Assembly (NCBI GenBank): GCA_948567375.1
Contig: OX419757.1
Coordinates: forward strand, 17,484,001-17,548,000
Direction of reading: 5' to 3'
Length of the DNA: 64,000 nt
DNA from: Lunularia cruciata
Lineage: Eukaryota; Streptophyta; Marchantiopsida; Lunulariales; Lunulariaceae
Under the pieces are notes generated by a model. That model was not told where the DNA came from, ran no database searches, and saw only the letters and a list, made by a program, of their open reading frames with translations. Position 1 is the first letter of the stretch. The number at the start of each line of letters is the position of its first letter. The position numbers were made by a program, and so were the translations under genes. Below are positions 23,230 through 36,441 of this stretch, in pieces.

Positions 23230-23648
23230 TAGGTCTAACCATATAATGGATTTCTACTTAAGTGTTGAAAGGGAGAGGATTAGTATATTCAGATCCATTG
23301 CATCATAACAAATGTAGATTTTCAAATCCCACTCTTTATCATATATCACCTTAGGTAGAATCATTATGTTTGGTGAATTCATCACTATGTCCATGAATTG
23401 TGCTCCAAAATGTAAATAAGATATACTCTCACTTGCTCACGTTGGCTATACATAATCTTGATGTGGAATGGATTCAAGAACAAAAAGTGGGGTGCATGAA
23501 ATTGTCCTTCAGGAGCCTCTATCCCATCCTCTCTCTAAAACAACCCCAGTCTATTGATTGCACTATATTTTCCCCTTGAAATTACTTAGCCTTAGTAGCT
23601 TGTGTTTCTCCAAGAGATACGATACACCCTCTTAGATTAAAACACCTA

Positions 23649-23660
23649 CTTTGATACCAT
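23649..23660 (-). other. B2 primer binding site
   Basis: Minus strand TGGTATCAAAGT directly next to the LTR end, again an initiator-Met tRNA type site with two differences. Confidence 0.8.
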
Positions 23661-23661
23661 T

Positions 23662-24323
23662 GTAATGTTTCAAGAACATGAGAACCCCCAAGACAAGAAA
23701 CATAAATCTTTAGCCCTCAAAACTCCAATGCCCCAAAGGAGAACCTTGTCTTTAATATTTACCAAAGAGGATCACTTCAAAGGAAGCTCAACACTTGGAT
23801 CATATACATGTATTGGTGATATGTTAGTGACCACACCCGTAGATTAATTGCATGGATGGGTGACATGTAAGTCCTAGTCCTATCTTGTTGGTCAAACAAG
23901 TTTGACCATAGTGAATCTTCCTATAGGAAGCTCAAACAACATGGTTGACATGTTAGTCCTTGTCTTATTTGGTTGGTCAAACAAGTTTGACTAAAGGGAA
24001 TCTTCTTGTAAGAAGCCAAAAATAGCATGTGTGAGGTACCATTGGAAAGCTCTTAAGGAGATGAACATGGGAAGGAGAAAGCAACACCTTTTTTCCTAAA
24101 AAGGAGAGAATATTTCTATTTTTTGAGACCTAATTCATCCGTTAAGGTATCCAAAATTGGCTATGTAGTTTATAGGGTGTTTCTAACCTCCGGCTTATTA
24201 GTGGAAGTAGTCTTTGGGTGACACTTCTATTTGATCTAGTTAGACCATCAGATATAACATCCTTCCAGATATTACCAAGCCAATTTCCATCTCTAGGTAA
24301 TATGTCTAGCTAATGGTATTACA
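23662..24323 (-). repeat. 5' LTR of B2
   Basis: 662 bp, minus-strand TGTAATACCATTAGC to AACATTACA. Shorter and more diverged than the other family B LTRs, suggesting an older or distinct subfamily. Confidence 0.85.
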
Positions 24324-24588
24324 AGAAGAGCATCAAGAAAGTCCTCATCCCAACAAAGAGGCCCACATTGAAGGTACTCATAATCAAGAAGAGGGATCAT
24401 CAAGCATGAAGAACCAAGAAGAAGTTCAAGCCAAAGACCAACATCATACCAAGAGTGAACCATCACCTTTAAGACTTATGTGGATCTTACTTCTAGTGAA
24501 AGTGATTGTTCTTTTTCTCCTTTTCCATAGTGTGCCACAAGAGGTGTCTCTACCCTCTTTTGGGAGTAGTTCTTGCCTAATAGGTTAA
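24324..24588 (+). pseudogene. Unrecognised ORF fragment beside B2
   Basis: Open stretch starting inside the B2 LTR (24313) and ending at a stop at 24588. The first half is rich in Glu, Gln, His and Ser (SSSMKNQEEVQAKDQHHTK); the second half is a short hydrophobic run (LLVKVIVLFLLF). I do not recognise it. It may be the C-terminal tail of another retroelement polyprotein into which B2 inserted, or chance. No good start codon of its own is visible. Confidence 0.3.
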
Positions 24589-26299
24589 ATACACAATAAT
24601 AAGGAAATCCAAATACACTACAACTTAGTGACATTTCTCTCATTTCTAGTCATTTCCAACTTGTATCCTTGAAGGAATGACCTATTCTTACCATTTTACT
24701 ACTATTAATTCAATATTGAGTTACCACAAATCATTCCAACTTATCATTTTATTATTGATCTTTTTTCAACTACAATTTCCTATTTATTTATTATTCCTCT
24801 TCATAGTATACCATTACTATCTTTGATGATTTTAATATATATCATACATGTATTATGAAAATAATTGATAATAGTATTTTTATCTAATATATAATAGAAA
24901 TCCTAAAAAAGATAAATAAATTACTATTATTATACTAACTCTATTTGAAGTTTTTAATTGAATTTTAATACTATAGAACTTAAATAGCTATATCTTTTCA
25001 TGTTGATGAGTTATTTATATTATTTTTAATAGTTATTAACCTAAATTAGTCTTATAAAAAAAGATTAAAAAATAACATTTTTGGGGATGTCAATTAATTA
25101 CAATTCAATCAATTATCTTAGCAAACTTCTCTAGTATTTATATAAAAGTTAAAGAACTTAATTTAGATAGTTGTGGTGACTCAATGTCTCCAAACACTCA
25201 TAGAATTGATAAGAATAGTGCATTCCTTTCAAGATACAGGTTGGAAATGACTAGAATTGAAGAGAAGTGTCACTATGTTAAGGTTTGTTTATTATTTCCT
25301 ATTTAGCCTCTTGTGCAAGAGCTACTCCAAAAGAAGGTAGTATCACCTTGTGGTGCACTATAGAAAAGGGAAAACTAATATCATTTTCTCTACAAATTGA
25401 TTCCAAATTAATCATGAAGTCAATGATTCATTTCACTCCAAAATCTCTTTCACACCAAAGACTTCAACTTCAAAGGTTGCATACTATCCTTCTTAATTGG
25501 CCAAACACCCTTTCCTTTTGATTTTGTGGTACTCACAATGCTCCAAATCAAGCTTGACGCCCCCATGCATCAATTTGCTTCTATGAATCCTTGAGAAATC
25601 ACACATTCTGATCAAGTGCAAATGTCTCTCCCTCACTTGAGTCCTTTGATTCTATTTTGTATTTCCTTACTACTACCCAACACAAGCTTTTACCAACACT
25701 TAAAATGCAAGACTTCCAATTTGCAAAGAATTTAAAGTACCTTTTATTGAACTTTGGTTTCATAAAAAAATGAAGTGATAAAGTATAAGGCTTAGGCACA
25801 AAGCCTCATAAACATTTCCTACTTTGCCTTGAATGGATTCTGTGGTTAAGTATATTCTTGGCAATCTTCTTTCTATGCCTACATCACTCACTTAGAATTC
25901 TATTCCTATCTTATCCTAATCACCTTTTAATTAGTTAGGCACCTTACATATGTTAGGGGAAGTGTTAGGCACTCCCCAGAAGTAAATTTGAAATATAAAC
26001 ATTTGGACCTACAACTTTGAAGACTTACTCAAATATGAAGTCTTGTATAACTACAAATGCACTACTCTTAACTATTTATAATTATGAATTTCTTTGGTTA
26101 AATTCCTACTTTAAGGTTATGATAGTACAAAGGTTCTCCCTTAGATGATGAAGAGTACCCTTAGCTCGGTGCCCTACTGCAAATAACTACCATTGGTCCT
26201 AAACTGCCCAAAAAATACTTTGGTTTTCTCCCTATATGCTGCTATCTTTAAAGAATAGGTGTCATTAACTTTAGTGAACTTCCTCATCTGAATGTTCCT
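24589..26299. other. AT-rich DNA without recognised genes
   Basis: Long A/T runs and only short chance ORFs on both strands. No LTR ends, target duplications or RNA genes noted. Confidence 0.6.
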
Positions 26300-28290
26300 G
26301 AAGCCTAATTGGTAATTGATCCATTTTCTCCTCTTCATAGGTTTTCTTTCTTGTTTCTAAACCTGCAACTTCAACTTGTATATCTATCTTCTTTGCACTT
26401 CCTTTGGCTTCCTCCATTTGCTAAATGGTCTTCAAGTTCTCTTCCTCTAAGAGTTAGTTCAGAATGGCTACTCTTTCTTCACTTCTTCCAGCATTTGGGA
26501 TTGGTCTATTCCCTATCATCCTTCTCTTTATTTTGGTACTTTGCTATCTATAGATCCAAGGTCACAAGTAAACTTTGGCGTTCTCCAACTTGTTCCAAAT
26601 GCTCACCACTTCCTTGTCCTTGGCTCAAAACTAGTCTTTGTATTTGAGCTACATGTCCTTCTCCTCAATTTGAATCATTCCCAATTTGAGTTCTAGCCTC
26701 TCAAGTTCTTCTTCTTGTTGTTTTTGGCCTGCTATTAAAGAAGAGTTTTGCCTCTTTACCTAAAGAAATTCTTTTATCAAGGCATTCAACCTTTTTCACC
26801 TCTGCCTTGTACAATTCTCTTACCTTGGTCATTTTTTCTTGAGCTCAGTCCTCCTTTACTTTCTGAGTGTAAATTTCCTTTTGCATGCTATGCACAAAGA
26901 AAGTATAATCCACAATCTTTGGGCACTCCTTTTGGTACTTGGGTAGTAAAAGCTCCATAAATTGAAGCATTGCTTCCATTATATGTATGAAAAAGTGTGC
27001 TCCTTCCTCCATTGGCTTGGACCAATCCTTCTTTGAATTTGATTTGCATAAAGATCAAAGGGTCTTTGCCTTCTTCCTCTTCTTCAACTCCAATTATTTC
27101 TTCTTCTTTTCACCAAGGATCTTTGGCTTTTTGTTGAACTTTTGGCCAAATTTCTTGATCTTGTGGTTCTTTGGTGTTTGCTTATTTCTCTTTTGGAACA
27201 CCCACTTATCAATTGAGGTTGGAAGGTTCTTTGACTTGGTAAAAGGTCTCTCCTTACTCCTCTGCTTCTTCTTGTTGGTCTTCATGTTGGTATGTGTTTG
27301 GGGCAGATTGAGCATCCTTGTATTGCTCCTCTTCTTGCATATTTCCACTTCAAGCATTGTAAAGAAAACTGCCCTTCTTGTTTCTCCTCTAACTCTTGGT
27401 ACCCATTGTTGGATTCTTCTTCTTTATGTATATCTGAACTTATTTGAAGATTTAGTCTTGGTCTCTTTGTAAGCATTGGACACTTCACTAGAATTTTCCT
27501 CTTCTTCTCCATCTTTGTCTTTGTGGTGTTCCTTTCTTTGTACACTAGAAAAAATTCTCTAGTTGATGCAAAATTTGCATCCACTTCTTAATACTTCTTG
27601 ATCATGTTCTTCCCTTTGGGTTGTGAAAAAAAGTACATCACTAGATAAAAATGACTTGGAAATTCCATATTCTCCTCTCTTGTTAATCTCATGTAGAAAT
27701 GTATCAACTAGCTAGCCAAGTAGGTAGCTCTACCTTTTTCTTCAAATTCTCAATGTAAACTCCTTGCTTGATGATAAAACATGTTGGCCCAATTGATGGG
27801 TTCTCCCTAATACATGTACTCAAAGAAGATGGCTTGGTTGTTGGTCAGATAAGTCATTTTCATAATTGCTTCAACAATCATTGTTTGGGCATGATCCTTA
27901 TAAATTTGGACTCGTTAGCCATTAGTCTTTTGTTGCTTCTTGCCAAAGGTTGCTTTGATGTCTTAAATGAGCACCTTGTTTGCAAAATTTGTCTTCCAGT
28001 CCTAGCATATTCCACCAATTTTCCTTGGTCCACTTTTATGGAACTTCTATTAAGTCTTCAAATGATCTCTCCTTCCTCCCTTTCATTTCATGTATGATTG
28101 CAAGGTCATTCAATTTCCTATTCCATAGCAAGTAGCCCAAATTCTTGCTCTGGATTATCTCCCTTTTATAATGAACTATCACTTGTTCATTGTGGGACTT
28201 TAAAGAATAGATCTGGGTGTCTTCCTCATTGGTTTCTAGACAAATATATTTTTTCCTATGAAATGAGTTCTATGTACAAAGGCAAAGTCT
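26300..28290 (-). pseudogene. Degenerate lysine-rich, coiled-coil-type coding relic
   Basis: The minus strand reads as a coherent but broken protein if stops and several frame changes are passed over. From 28000 down: AQTMIVEAIMKMTYLTNNQ, GEPINWANMFYHQA, LIHFYMRLTREENMEFPSHF, then VDANFASTREFFLVYKERN (27584), a Lys-rich run (NKKKQRSKERPFTKSKN), FFIHIMEAMLQFMELLLPKY near 26950, and a heptad-like tail rich in Lys/Glu (VRELYKAEVKKVECLD; QQEEELERLELKLGM). The plus-strand ORFs here are hydrophobic shadows. The middle resembles proteins annotated in plants as putative plant transposon protein, but I am not sure. It could be a captured gene or an ORF from an unclassified retroelement. Confidence 0.4.
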
Positions 28291-28299
28291 AGAAAACCA

Positions 28300-31200
28300 A
28301 AAAGGTAGGGAAAACTATGAGTGCTCTAAAGACTTGGAAATCCTAAGTTCACCTATGAATTAAACTGAAATTGCTCTATGGAAAGCAAAATTGGTTGATA
28401 TGCACATGATTTTATAGGCAAATTCATCAATCATTCTTTAGTCATTCAATGGCTAGATTGTGGTTTAGTACTACTCTATAAATTTTACTCCCTTGATGAG
28501 TAGTCCATCTCCACACATGTAGAACTTTCCCTTAATAGTCTCTCTCACACATGCAAGGCTATCACCAAATTTAAGTAAGTGTTCATTGAATGTGAACTAT
28601 CTTTGGTGGCAGTTCTTTAACCGTGTGATGGTGCATTCAATGTGTGTATGATATTTGGATGCATTGATGTCTTGCTCAAAGTTCTTTGGATATGGTCACC
28701 TAAAAGGCCAAATTTCTTTGGATATAAAGGAACTTGGACTAAGTTCTTTACACTTGACCAACCATTGGGGTAATATCTAATTTGGTATTCTTCCTTCTAA
28801 GTGCCTTTGGCTTTGTAATTATTCCATTTATACCTTTTCCTATAGAGACACAACTCCAAAGGGAGACTTCAACTAAGAAGTTTTCCTCCCTAGAGAAAAA
28901 AGTACTCTATCATATCTTTGCAAACAAGAGTGAAATGTGCAGTTTAACTGATTTATACAGAAACTAACTTATATTCTACAAATAGTAGTAAAAAATTATT
29001 CATTTTTAATATGTTAGTAATGATTATACCAAATTTTTACCCTTTTCCTAGATCATAAATCAAGCAAGATGTAAATTTATCTTATAGGTATATAGGATAA
29101 TTTATCTAATTGTTCCTTGGATACCAACAAGATCTCTTATTACATCTTTAGTATTAAAGAGCTTCGTACCTATATATAAAATCCTTGAAGACTTTTGTGA
29201 CCTATAAAATAAAATAAATTTCATATTAATATAATAAATATTCCTCAATGTTTTATTTGTTAGATATACTCCTTTGGGAAAAATATAATATTGGATTTTC
29301 TACCTTTTTAAGTAACTCTTTATTTAAATGAGTTTTAATTTGTATGAGTACTAATGAGTAATAACATGAATTTTGAATTATTTATAATTTATATCAAAAA
29401 ATTTAAAAATATATGTATCTAGCAAAAATTTATGCTGTTAATTTTTGATAAATTCAGTAAGCTCTTAATTTCTACTTTCTTCTTTTTTGTAATAAGATTT
29501 AATTGGATGGTGAGTGATGGTATGTTTTTGTACAATCTACTCCTTTTATAAATATGAAGCTATATTTCTAATTTTATAATAAAAAATAGAACCATGATAA
29601 GAACCACAAATTGAAAATTATTTTGTAATAAGGAGTAAGATATATACTCTTGTTGTGGTAATACAAATCAGATCCTAATCTTAGTTTGTAGGTTGATCAA
29701 AATTTGAAATCAAAGGATGAATTTTACATTTTGAGAAACAATTACCTTGGTCATATATAGGACTATTGATTCAATATTGATATAAATAATATATTAAAAA
29801 ATAATTTTTAAGTGTCTTTAAGAATCAAGTAATTTAAGACTTTGTGACTAGTAAGTTGGAAACTTAATTTGATGAATTTGAAATCATATGACTATTTATG
29901 TTCTAAAGATAATTAATACCAAATTTTCAAAACCAAAAGTATGGATGCTAGAGTATTTACTAATCTTCTTTTGCTTTACTTTAGTCAATCTAAAGAGATG
30001 TTGATAGTTTGGAAAGCTCTTTAAATTTTGATCCTAATTTGAAAATGCAACTTAAACTCAAATGTGGATGTTAAGAAGAGACAAAGCTTTAGTTTAATTT
30101 TAAGATCTTTTGTACATTTGAGTGTAAGGTATAGTTATTAAGCAGAATTTTGGATTTTTCAGTTTAAAATTAGATGTATATCACACCATTTGTGTGATAT
30201 TCATGTTTCATATTCATCATTATTTTCAAGAAGATGCAAATTATTTTATCAAAACCCTATTTCTAACTTTTATCTTATTGAATAAAATTATGAAACTTTT
30301 AAATATATTATTTTAATAGCTTCTTGATAGAATATCAACAAATTCAGATATATAATTTTGGGCCATATTTAACAAAACAGGCTCAATCGTCCTTACATTG
30401 GAGGATAAAAGTAAAAAAGAAATGAAAGGTGACTATCATCAAACAAGCCTCAAGAAATACAATATATGACATACAAGTATAAGAGGTTGAGTTGTAAGAA
30501 GTAACATATCTCTTAATTAATGCAAGGAATTAATGCAAGATAAGAACATATTTTTAAAGACTACTCCTTATAAGGAAGTCCAAGTTTATGATATATATTT
30601 AAAATAACTTCTAACACTAAAGTTGCAATGGCATGTATTACAGTAAAAGGGTATTAACACCTAAACATATCATAACCTCTATTTTCTTGAAAATGTTACA
30701 TTCAAGAATAATATTTAAAGTTTTAAAATCATATTTTCATAAACTAGTATCAAACTCTTGAATTTCTAAGACAAAATTTTATCCTTTTATAGTTATTCTA
30801 TGTGAAGATAAATTTATATTTCTTGAGTAAAGTTTAAGTTAAATTTATGTTGTTACATCTACATTTGTTCTACTTGGTATAGAAGAATTGGATTGAAAAG
30901 CTTGCAAAATATCCATTATAAGTTTTTTGTGCTTCTAAATTAAAAAATTTCCAAATTTGTAAACACATAAATTATTCTACAACTTGCAAAATAATTTTCT
31001 TTTAATTTCACATAATTATATCCATCTGTTGTAAAATAATATTTATCTCTTTAATATTTGTTGGTATGTGAAGAATAAGTGCTCGCTACTCTCTTTCTTA
31101 CATTCTTTTCTCAAACGATACAAGAATGGTTGCTTGAATTCTCTTCATCATAATTGATATGCACTCATATATGAATTCTACTAAAATACATTATATAGAT

Positions 31201-31865
31201 GCAATAGAGAAAGTATCATGGAATGTACAAGTCTCATTTATTATAAGCATCATATTACCACTCACCCTCAATGTTCTCTAATAAGAGCTGGTAAGTAACA
31301 AGGTAAGAAATGGTCTTTGTCAAGAAGGTAAGTTGTGATCATTGATTCATTCCACACAAGAGATCAAAGATTTAGTTTATGGATTTAAAAATATTATTAT
31401 AGATTCAGAAGTATAAATTTGGATATGGAAGTCAAATCCAAATATTTATAGTTATATTTCAATCCACTAGAACTTTTATATTTGGTGTTTATTTCCCATG
31501 ATAAAATGGAATAATTATGTAAATAATTATTTATTTTTAATTTCTTCATAACTCCTATATTTAGGCTCTATTCTGTATGAATATATTCTCATTAGATTAA
31601 GAAGATTAATATGTCTATTATGTCCTTTTAATTGCTTGAAAAACACACTTGATGATTCAATTACCAAAATCAAGAAATAGATCTTTACATTATCCAACTA
31701 TTTATTGATTTATATTCTAGAAATGTCAATGAGTAGCACTTGGTACCTTATTATTTTGGACTCCAAAATTATAGGAGAAGACATGGTAGTAAAAGAATAT
31801 AAAATTCTCAATTCTCCATAAGTTATATATTAAAACTCAAATTGTTGTGGTTCAAGGTGCATTAA
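28300..31865. other. Very AT-rich DNA without recognised features
   Basis: 3.6 kb with strong A/T bias and no ORF of note on either strand. No repeat ends were identified until the solo LTR at 31866. Confidence 0.6.
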
Positions 31866-32622
31866 TGTAATACCAAGAGCTAGCCATATGATCTAGATGT
31901 GAAATTTGGTTTGTTAACATCTAGAATGATGTTATACATGATGGTTGAAATAGATCAGATAGAAGTATCACCAAAAGAGTACTTCTATTAATAGAGTAGG
32001 AAACCTTGAAACCAATAGCTAGACACTTGAAAACCTTAGAACCAATAGCTAGACATATGATTTAAAGGTGAGAATTTGTTTGATAACATTTGGAAGGATG
32101 TTACACATGATAGAGTAAACAGATCAGAAAGAGATATCACCAAAAGGAGATACTTCTACTAATAGAGTAGGAACCAAAATATGCTTGAAATCTTTGAAGG
32201 CAATTTCAAAGGCCTAAACGGATGATTAGGCCTAAAAAATGTGCAACTTTCATCCCAACAAGAGAAAGGCTGGCCTTCCCTCCCCCTTGCTTTGTCTCAT
32301 TGAGAGCTTTCTAATGGTACCTCACCTATGTAATTTTAAGATTCCTATAGGAAGATTCCCTAAAAGATTCCCTCCAATCAAAGCTTGTTTGAGCAACCAG
32401 ATAGGACCAAGACCAGGACCGACATGTTGCCCATCCAAGTAAAGAATCTAAGGGTGGAGCTTGTTGACATGTTACCTATCTATGTGCCTAATCCTATGGT
32501 GGAGCTTCCTTGGAGGAGATCTTATTTGTTTATATAATAAAGAGAAGGTGCTCCTTTGGAACATCACATGATTGAGTGTGAAATCTGTATTTTCTCTCTT
32601 CTCTTGTCCTTAGAATATTACA
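31866..32622 (+). repeat. Solo LTR of family B
   Basis: 757 bp, TGTAATACCAAGAGC to GAATATTACA, flanked by a perfect 5-bp duplication ATTAA (31861-31865 and 32623-32627). No internal sequence, so it arose by LTR-LTR recombination. It contains TATATAATAAAG (32531-32542), a possible TATA box and polyadenylation signal, and a short internal duplication around 32005-32055 (ACCAATAGCTAGACA occurs twice). Confidence 0.95.
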
Positions 32623-33625
32623 ATTAAATGCAAGATTTAGAAAGCTTTTTAATACTATATGGAGTGCTTGAAATAGATATCAGATGGAAAGCTTACAAAT
32701 TCAAGAAATGGAAGATTTTATTTTCCTATTTATATAGTTCAAACTTCAAAATTGTATTTAAGTAGTAGTTGGTCCTTAAGTATTATAATATGGACTACAA
32801 AATTGGTGAGTTCTATAAGAGATAAATTTTAATATTTTTAATATCCTAGAATTATTAGTTTTAGGCTTGACTTTTTTATCATTTTTTAAATTTGAGCTCT
32901 CATGTGCAAGCTCAATTGCTTGAAAGAGATACTAGATAAAGAATTTACAAACAATTAAGCAGGTCAGATTTTTACATGAGCATATTATTTACTCATTTAG
33001 CATATCAATATGTAAACTCTCAAAGAATATATATGTATGCATAATGCAATTAAGTAAACTTCAACTTCCAAGGCCATAGATGAAACTTCCAATTTTTAAA
33101 ATATTTGTCCTTGGCGGGACATGTATGAACTTTGTACTTGGTGGTAGTTGCTAGATTCCTTATAGGATCATCTTGGTACCTTTTATTTAATGTCTTGTTT
33201 AGTATCATCTATTTTGGTTCTGATTTTGACATTGGTATTAGAAATCACTTATTGCTTTAAAAAAAACCATATTAAGCTAATCTTCTATAAATCCTTGATT
33301 CAAATTGCATGAAGTTGTGCGCTTTGGCTTTTCTCAATTTTCATTTTATACTAAATTCAAAGATTGAGAACACAAATTTTTTAGAGTATTTTCAACAACT
33401 TTTAGAATATAGTTGCATTTATTTTTTTAGTAAAGTTTAGGTTTAATTAAACTTGAATGTAAATTCAAGTGTATATAAAATTAGAAGTTATTCTCTTAGA
33501 GATTACATTCCTCAATAATATATACTATTTTATGCATGAGTATGAGTGTAGTTTTTTCTCTTTGATGTGCATATTTTCTTTAATTGAGTAAACTACAACG
33601 AAGAAAGGTATACTATATGGATCAC
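32623..33625. other. AT-rich spacer without recognised features
   Basis: No coding pattern or repeat boundary seen. It ends in ATCAC (33621-33625), the left target duplicate of B3. Confidence 0.6.
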
Positions 33626-33721
33626 TGTAATACCAAGAGCTAGCCATATGATCTAGATGTGAAATTTGGTTTGGTAACATCTAGAATGATGTTATACATG
33701 ATGGTCAAAATAGATAAGATG
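33626..33721 (+). repeat. 5' LTR fragment of B3
   Basis: First 95 bp or so of a family B LTR (TGTAATACCAAGAGC). It runs straight into RT sequence at about 33722 (ATGGATGACCTGTTTGATC), so the rest of the LTR, the primer site, gag and protease were deleted. Confidence 0.85.
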
Positions 33722-34374
33722 GATGACCTGTTTGATCAACTCCATGGAGCAAGATAATTCACCAAATTGGACTTGTAGAGCGGTTACAATCAAATCCAAA
33801 TTGCAAAGGAGGATGTGTACAAAACTGCCTTTCAAACCAGGTATGTTCTAACTTCAAGTATCTTGTGATGCCTTTTGGCTTCACCAATGCACCTGCCACT
33901 TTCATGAGTCTAATGAATGACATATTTTGTACATACTTGGATAAGTCTATTATTGTCTTCTTGGACAATATCTTAGTATACAGTAGCACGATGATGGAAC
34001 ACAAACAACGTCTATGAGAGGTCCTCCAAATTCTAAGACAGAATTGACCATATGCTAAGATCTCAAAGTGCAAGTTTGACAAGTCTGAAGTAGACTACTT
34101 GGGGCATAGAGTAAGTGCGGAGGGCATTCAAGTATTGATAGATAAAATAGAGGTCATTCAAAAATGGCATGCCCCAAAAGATAAGACTCAACTCAAGAGC
34201 TTCTTGGGGTTGATGGGATTCTATCATAGATTTGTCAAGGACTTCTCCAAGGTTGCATAGCCTTTAATGACACTACTTGGCAACGAGAAGAAGTGGACAT
34301 GGAGAACTGCTCAAGAGTTGATCTTTCAAGAATTGAAAGCCGCCTTGCTACATGCACCAATCTTGAAGTGGTAT
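33722..34374 (+). pseudogene. B3 reverse transcriptase fragment
   Basis: RT core from MDDLFDQLHGAR onward, with TKLDL, SGYNQIQIAKEDVYKTAFQT, a frameshift near 33840, then the catalytic motif reading FLDNILVYS at about 33955-33985 (Asn as fourth residue, as in B1) and the thumb (FLGLMGFYHRFVKDFSKVA near 34200-34255). It is interrupted at 34375 by the F solo LTR. Many stops. Confidence 0.85.
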
Positions 34375-35145
34375 TGTGACAACCCGGCAAATATCACTTT
34401 TGCGGTAATCGGGTAAGTAAAGTTCGTTCCCGCAGAGATACGAGTCAGAAATGTCCAAATACGAAGCAAAGTAACAATTTCAGTTCTTCTTGAGTTCTTC
34501 TTTAGTCTCTCAGGTAGAAACCACACCCAGAAGAGAGTAACAAGCACTGACTCGCAGTCTTGTCACAAATTCACACTCCAAAATCACAACTCCATCAATT
34601 ATTTCCAAACAATCTTGATTTGTGATGATTCAGGCTCTCTCAAAAACGACACTTCACTGCAAAACGACTTCGCCTTAGAATTGTGTTCCACCCTTCCACT
34701 GAAGGCACAACTTCCTCGATCGAAATTGCTTCACATCAACTTCGCACTGCACTCACAAATGCAGAATACTACCAACACTACAATTCCTCTCAGATTTGTC
34801 AAGGCAGTGCTTCAATTGCACTTCACTCAGGATCAAACACACAGAATGAAGATCAAGGCTGTGGAATCCAACATCCAACAAGCACTCTGACTTGCACTTC
34901 GAATTTCTCCTTTGGGTTTGCCCTCCTTAACGTCTGATCCGAGTTTTTTCCCTCCTCTGACATGAAGTAAGCTTCTTCGGGTCTGATCCAAACCAAGCCA
35001 TTCTTCCTCTTACATGAAGTCGACTTCCTCGGGTTTGATCAAATCACAAGTTTGCACTCATTTCTTCTCCATTTGGTTTCAATTTGGTTTCAGCAAGGCA
35101 CTTCTTCTTCAAAACTCGTCCAAAATGAAAAATGTGGGTACCACA
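34375..35145 (+). repeat. Solo LTR of an otherwise unseen family (F)
   Basis: 771-bp insert beginning TGTGACAACCCGG and ending GGGTACCACA, flanked by a perfect 5-bp duplication GGTAT (34370-34374 and 35146-35150). Across it, B3 RNase H reads on without loss. TG...CA ends and a 5-bp duplication fit a solo LTR; strand is assigned arbitrarily. Its base composition is less AT-rich than its surroundings, and no other copy occurs in the window. Confidence 0.85.
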
Positions 35146-35749
35146 GGTATGACCCAAAATGACCAATCAAGTTGGCTACAAATGCATCAAGCGTAACAAT
35201 AGGAGCAGTCCTACAACAAGAGTGGCATGACGGATGGCATCCAATTGCATATTTCTCTCAGAAGTTATTACCAATAGAGTGCAACTACCACACCATAGAA
35301 CAAGAAGAGCAGGCCATTGTTTTGGCAACCAAGCATTGGAAGCACTATTTGGTCAAGAAGGCATTTGTAGTAGAGACAAAGCATAAACCTTTAGTCTACC
35401 TCAAGACATAGAAAGATCTATCTCATCGCCAAATTTGGTGGGCAGAGTGGTGAAAACACTTCAACATGTCAATCACCTATGTGGGAGGTAAGAAGAAACT
35501 TGTAGATGCATTCACCCGCATGTCAATGGCAAACAACTTGGTGGCATAAGTTAAGATTAACCCTAAATTCTAGCTGCTACAAAAATTGATCCGTAGATTG
35601 TAGAAGCACAATCATCCAAAGGTGTCACCAGCATCCAAGGACTCACCTTTTGTGATGGAAAATTATGGATCCCAAATGTCCCAAAATTATGCACCACCAT
35701 TCTAGCGGAATGTCATGATTTGGCCATTATAGGTCATGTTGGAGTGGAA
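35146..35749 (+). pseudogene. B3 RNase H and integrase N-terminal fragment
   Basis: RNase H segment ASSVTIGAVLQQEWHDGWHP (from 35178), IECNYHTIEQEEQAIVLATK with the catalytic Glu, and KHKPLVYLKT where TDHKPL is usual. It then runs through the linker into the integrase zinc region (CHDLAIIGHVGVE) at about 35710-35749, where the E2 LTR interrupts it. Stops and frame changes throughout. Confidence 0.85.
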
Positions 35750-36441
35750 TGTAATACCCATTTGTGCATGTGTGTGGTATTGTGATATTTAGCTTAGTAT
35801 TACAAGTACTTGAGAGATATTATTTATATAAAGATAAAGGATGGTTCTACATTAGTCATGATTAGCTAGAATTAGTCATAGATAAGATAGAAAGGACCTT
35901 ACTTTAGAGGAGGTGGAAAAGATGAGCATCACTATTTTGGATTCTAGTGTGTTGACTTGGTATTATTCCTAGGTGTTTGGCTTTGAGGAAAGAGTTGAGA
36001 ACTCTTAGGCTATCAAACCTTTTTGTTTTGGATTCTTCTTTAGTCCAAGGATAGCCCATGTGAAGGAATCCTTGTCTTAGTGGTTGTGTCAAGATAAGAT
36101 CACATGCTTAGGGGAATATGCCCATGTGAATAGATATTCCTTTCTCCTTTTTGACTTTACTTGACTTTTAGCCTAGTAACTTGAGTTACTCCAGTAATTA
36201 GTAACTTTGGTACGTAACTATTTCACAAGTATATAAACAAGGAGTGAGGAGGTACTCATCATCCTTTCATTTGCAACTATCTCTCTCTCATTGAGTTCTC
36301 TAGTGAGCAATGTCTTGAGTCTTGGAGTGTTAGTATTGGAGGAGTATGATGGAGTTGGGGTTCCTTGCCTTCTTAGTCCATGGTGCGCTACCATAATAGC
36401 CATCAGAGGTTCATCCTGAGTGAGAGACAAGCCGGCTCACA
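35750..36441 (+). repeat. 5' LTR of E2
   Basis: 692 bp, TGTAATACCCATTTG to CCGGCTCACA. It matches the solo LTRs at 22541-23229 (plus) and 54380-60677 (minus, interrupted). Confidence 0.85.

Larger units (their letters stand above)
18381..24323 (-). mobile_element. B2: truncated family B chromovirus
   Basis: Minus-strand relative of B1 with 5' LTR (23662-24323), primer site (23649-23660), leader, gag, protease, RT, RNase H and most of integrase. Its 3' end (integrase tail, chromodomain, 3' LTR) is missing at the junction with M-L at 18380. An E-family solo LTR (22541-23229) lies in the leader. More diverged than B1, with many stops and frameshifts. Confidence 0.85.

Noticed and set aside
26987-27472. 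161-codon plus-strand ORF rich in Phe and Leu, looking like a membrane protein
   Set aside because: It is the complement of the lysine-rich minus-strand relic; AAG/GAA-rich sequence reads as CTT/TTC on the other strand. No supporting context.
28300-31865. Possible host exons or MITEs in the AT-rich block
   Set aside because: No ORF with coding character, and I could not find paired terminal inverted repeats with target duplications by eye.
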